A stretch of 44,833 bases of DNA from Mycobacterium fragae. GTDB taxonomy: Bacteria > Actinomycetota > Actinomycetes > Mycobacteriales > Mycobacteriaceae. This document shows, piece by piece, positions 42,368 to 44,833 of this stretch. The notes below the pieces were generated by a model. It saw nothing but the letters and a program-made list of their open reading frames with translations. It was not told where the DNA came from and searched no databases. Numbering within the stretch: position 1 is the stretch's first letter; each line of letters begins with the position of its first letter. The position numbers were made by a program, and so were the translations under genes. The stretch is from NCBI RefSeq assembly GCF_002102185.1, contig NZ_LQOW01000021.1, forward strand, positions 1 to 44,833. The letters are read 5' to 3'.

Positions 42368-43474
42368 ATGGATTCGGAACGCTTCCGCGAACTGCTGACC
42401 ACCAAGGGCCCGTTCGCATCGGTCTACTTCGAGGACTCGCACGACACCCAGGACGCCGCCGCCCAGCTTGACCTCAAATGGCGGGGAGTACGCGATCAAC
42501 TCGTCGAGCAGGGTGTGGATGAATCCGTCACCGCCGATATCGAGCGGGCCGTCATGGACCTGCGCCCGCCGATCGGCCGCAGCGGCCGCGCGGTGGTCGC
42601 CGGCGCCGACGGCGTGGTGCTCAACGAGCACCTGCTGCGCCCCACCACCGCGCCGATCGTCCGGGTTTCCGAGCTGCCCTACATCGTGCCGATCGTCGAG
42701 CACGGCTTTGAGGATCTCGACTACGTGCTGGTCGCGGTTGATCACACCGGCGCCGATATCACCGTGCACGCCGACGGCGGGCTGCGCTCGGAGACTGTCG
42801 ACGGCGGCGGTCATCCCGTGCACAAGTCGGCGGGCGCCGAGACCGCCGGATACGGGGATCCCCAGCTGCGCACCGACGAAGCCGCGCGCAAGAACTTGCG
42901 CGCAGTGGCCGACCGGGTCGCCGAGCTGGTGGACCGCGTCGGCGCCGACGCTGTGTTCGTGGTCGGCGAGGTGCGATCACGCTCGGATCTTCTGGCCACG
43001 CTGCCGGACCGGGTCGCCGACCTCGCGATTGAGCTGCAGGTCGGAGCGCGCCACAGCGGGCACGACTTCGACGAGGTCCAGCAGGCCATCGAGGCCGAGC
43101 TGCTCAAACGCCGGCTGGCCGTGCTCGACGACGCCGCGCAACGTTTCACCGCCGAGATCGGCCGCCAATCAGGGCTGGCCGCCGAAGGGCTCGGGCCGGT
43201 GTGCTCGGGTCTACGCCAGGGCGCTGTGGAGACCCTGATCATCGGCGATATCGGGGAGCAGACGGTGGTCGCCGACGAGGATCTCACGACCGTCGCGCCG
43301 AACGCCGAGGTGCTATCCGAGCAGGGCGCCGCCCCGGCGCGAACGCTGCGCGCCGACGAGGCGCTGCCGCTGCTCGCGGTGTCGGTCGGCGCGTCACTGG
43401 TGCGCACCGACGAGCGGATCGCCCCGGCCGACGGTATCGGTGCCGTGCTGCGGTACGCGCCCACGCTTCACTGA
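42368..43474 (+). CDS. Rv2629-like eRF1-type (baeRF) protein
   Basis: The 368-aa protein resembles M. tuberculosis Rv2629, a DosR-regulated protein with an archaeo-eukaryotic release-factor-like fold. It has KGPFASVYFEDSHDTQDAAA at the start, LNEHLLRP, VAVDHTGADITVHADGG, GHPVHKS with GYGDPQ, FVVGEVRSRSDLLATLP and IAPADGIGAVLRYA at the end. The classic GGQ is not visible; a GYGDPQ loop takes its place. It may act on stalled or hibernating ribosomes, by family analogy only. In M. tuberculosis Rv2629 is not beside lipE, so the location here differs. Confidence 0.78.
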   Translation: MDSERFRELLTTKGPFASVYFEDSHDTQDAAAQLDLKWRGVRDQLVEQGVDESVTADIERAVMDLRPPIGRSGRAVVAGADGVVLNEHLLRPTTAPIVRVSELPYIVPIVEHGFEDLDYVLVAVDHTGADITVHADGGLRSETVDGGGHPVHKSAGAETAGYGDPQLRTDEAARKNLRAVADRVAELVDRVGADAVFVVGEVRSRSDLLATLPDRVADLAIELQVGARHSGHDFDEVQQAIEAELLKRRLAVLDDAAQRFTAEIGRQSGLAAEGLGPVCSGLRQGAVETLIIGDIGEQTVVADEDLTTVAPNAEVLSEQGAAPARTLRADEALPLLAVSVGASLVRTDERIAPADGIGAVLRYAPTLH

Positions 43475-43496
43475 ACAGTCCACGTACCCTCGCTGG

Positions 43497-44807
43497 GTGA
43501 GCAATTTTGGCGGCAGGATCCGTGTTCCGGCCGACCTCGACGCCGTCACCGCGGTGAGCGAAGAAGACTACTCCGGGATCGACCCCCTGGCCGTCGAGCG
43601 GATCTGGCAGGCCGTGCGGCACTGGTATCAGGCGGGGATGCACCCGGCGATCCAGCTGTGCCTGCGACACAACGGCAAGGTCGTGCTGAACCGGGCGATC
43701 GGGCACGGCTGGGGCAATGCCCCCACGGACCCGCCGGACGCGGAGAAGATTCCGGTGCAGACCGATACGCCGTTCTGTGTGTACTCGTCGGCCAAGGCGA
43801 TCACCGCGACCGTCGTGCACATGCTCGTCGAGCGAGGCCACTTCTCGCTCGACGACCGCGTCTGCGACTACCTGCCGACCTACACCAGCCACGGCAAGCA
43901 CCGCACGACGATCCGGCACGTGATGACCCACAGCGCGGGCGTGCCTTTCCCGACCGGGCCCAGGCCGGACCTCAGGCGCGCGGACGACCACGAGTACGCA
44001 CAGGAACAGCTTGGGAAGCTGCGACCGCTGTATCGGTCGGGACTGGTGCACATCTACCACGCGCTGACGTGGGGCCCGCTGATGCGCGAGATTGTTTACG
44101 CCGCCACCGGCAAGGACATCCGCGAGATTCTCGCCACCGAAATCCTCGACCCACTGGGTTTCCGGTGGACCAACTTCGGTGTCGCCAAAGAGGATGTCCC
44201 GCTGGTCGCGCCCAGCCACGCGACCGGTAAGCCATTGCCGCCCCCGATCGCGACGGCGTTCCGCAAGGCGATCGGTGGAACGGTGCACCAGATCATCCCG
44301 TTCACCAACGACCCGAGGTTCCTCACCACAGTGGTCCCGTCATCCAACACCGTCTCGAATGCGGATGAGATGTCACGATTTGCCGAAATATGGCGTCGCG
44401 GTGGCGAACTCGACGGGGTCCGGGTCATGCGTCCGGAAACGCTACGCGAGGCGGTGCGCGAATGCCGCCGCCTACGACCGGATTTCGCGACCGGGCTGGT
44501 TCCGCTTCGCTGGGGCACCGGGTTCATGCTGGGATCCAACCGGTTTGGACCGTTCGGCCGCAACGCGCCGGCAGCATTCGGCCACCTCGGGTTGGTGAAC
44601 GTCGCGATCTGGGCTGACCCCGAGCGCGAGCTGGCCGCGGGCTTGGTCAGCAGTGGGAAACCGGGCAGAGATCCGGAATCCGGCCGCTATGCGGCCCTGA
44701 TGGACTGCATCGCCGCCGAGATCCCGCGGGTGAGGCTGGGCGCGCGCGGTGGCGGAGGTGTGTGGTTCCAGGACATGCGAATAGCGTGTCGCAAGACATC
44801 GGAATAG
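43497..44807 (+). CDS. lipE: Esterase/beta-lactamase-fold protein LipE
   Basis: This 436-aa serine hydrolase is of the class C beta-lactamase/esterase family VIII type. The SxxK motif SSAKAITATVVHM supplies the nucleophile Ser and its base Lys, and an active-site Tyr is likely in LVHIYHALTWG. The conserved segment HVMTHSAGVPFP lies between them, and FGHLGLVNVAIWADPE occurs late. It hydrolyses esters; lipid or short-chain substrates are usual in the family. GTG 43497 is preferred over the 43440 start because the leader upstream is not conserved. It corresponds to Rv3775. Confidence 0.88.
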   Translation: MSNFGGRIRVPADLDAVTAVSEEDYSGIDPLAVERIWQAVRHWYQAGMHPAIQLCLRHNGKVVLNRAIGHGWGNAPTDPPDAEKIPVQTDTPFCVYSSAKAITATVVHMLVERGHFSLDDRVCDYLPTYTSHGKHRTTIRHVMTHSAGVPFPTGPRPDLRRADDHEYAQEQLGKLRPLYRSGLVHIYHALTWGPLMREIVYAATGKDIREILATEILDPLGFRWTNFGVAKEDVPLVAPSHATGKPLPPPIATAFRKAIGGTVHQIIPFTNDPRFLTTVVPSSNTVSNADEMSRFAEIWRRGGELDGVRVMRPETLREAVRECRRLRPDFATGLVPLRWGTGFMLGSNRFGPFGRNAPAAFGHLGLVNVAIWADPERELAAGLVSSGKPGRDPESGRYAALMDCIAAEIPRVRLGARGGGGVWFQDMRIACRKTSE

Positions 44808-44833
44808 GTTGAGCGCTCGACTCTCGGCGGGTG

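Noticed and set aside
1..44833. CRISPR array
   Set aside because: No regularly spaced repeat units were found; the only repeats are the att pair, the TTGCCCA triplet, one 14-mer pair and the palindromes.

Overview
This window is high-GC actinobacterial DNA. It matches the Mycobacterium tuberculosis Rv3752c-Rv3775 block in gene content and order, recalled from memory: tadA, Rv3753c, tyrA, Rv3755c, proZWVX, Rv3760, fadE36, Rv3762c alkylsulfatase, lpqH, tcrYX, Rv3767c, tRNA-Arg/tRNA-Ser, hisC2, Rv3773c, echA21, lipE. Several blocks here are not part of that M. tuberculosis order, so the source is most likely a non-tuberculous Mycobacterium. No species is claimed.

Region 1 (about 79-6353) is a decayed genomic island in the 3' end of tRNA-Ser(CGA). 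A 41-nt copy of the tRNA 3' end (2 mismatches) lies at 79-119. Inside are a frameshifted IS481-type transposase, an FAD monooxygenase-like gene, a 1085-aa cyclase-ATPase-LuxR protein closely resembling Rv0386, a frameshifted IS30 C-terminal remnant and a frameshifted integrase N-terminus. Three TTGCCCA repeats spaced exactly 11 bp apart lie just upstream of the integrase.

Region 2 (6313-13966) is conserved core: tRNA-Ser, tadA and its partner, tyrA, a glycolipid-binding-domain protein, the proXVWZ osmoprotectant importer, a LapA-like membrane protein and the fadE36 kinase-fold protein.

Region 3 (13976-20144) is accessory. It holds a histidine phosphatase, a DUF2510 protein and a tightly packed operon: phosphotransferase-fold kinase, SDR, acyl-CoA dehydrogenase, TetR and quinone-oxidoreductase-like protein. 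A perfect 15-nt palindrome precedes it. The gene set resembles the levulinate/4-hydroxyacyl-CoA (lva; ACAD10/11-like) route.

Region 4 (20451-31749) holds the alkylsulfatase, a short-linker LpqH, a GT-C plus GT2-GtrA glycosyltransferase pair, the TcrXY two-component system, two tiny membrane-protein genes, a methyltransferase, YjbR- and NTF2-like genes, and a third phosphotransferase-family gene.

Region 5 (31746-36810) is a stressosome/partner-switching cassette: STAS anti-anti-sigma-like protein, RsbR, RsbS, RsbT, an RsbX-like phosphatase, and a 737-aa protein that appears to fuse RsbU (N-domain, PAS, GAF, PP2C) with an RsbW-like kinase domain. No sigma factor is encoded nearby. This is the most interesting system in the window.

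Region 6 (36814-44807) holds a secreted DUF4185 protein (candidate D-arabinanase family), a broken limonene-epoxide-hydrolase-like gene, tRNA-Arg(ACG), tRNA-Ser(GCT), hisC2, a GXWXG/DUF4334 gene, paired palindromes, a DinB/TIGR03086 protein, echA21, a small ORF, an Rv2629-like (eRF1-like) gene and lipE.
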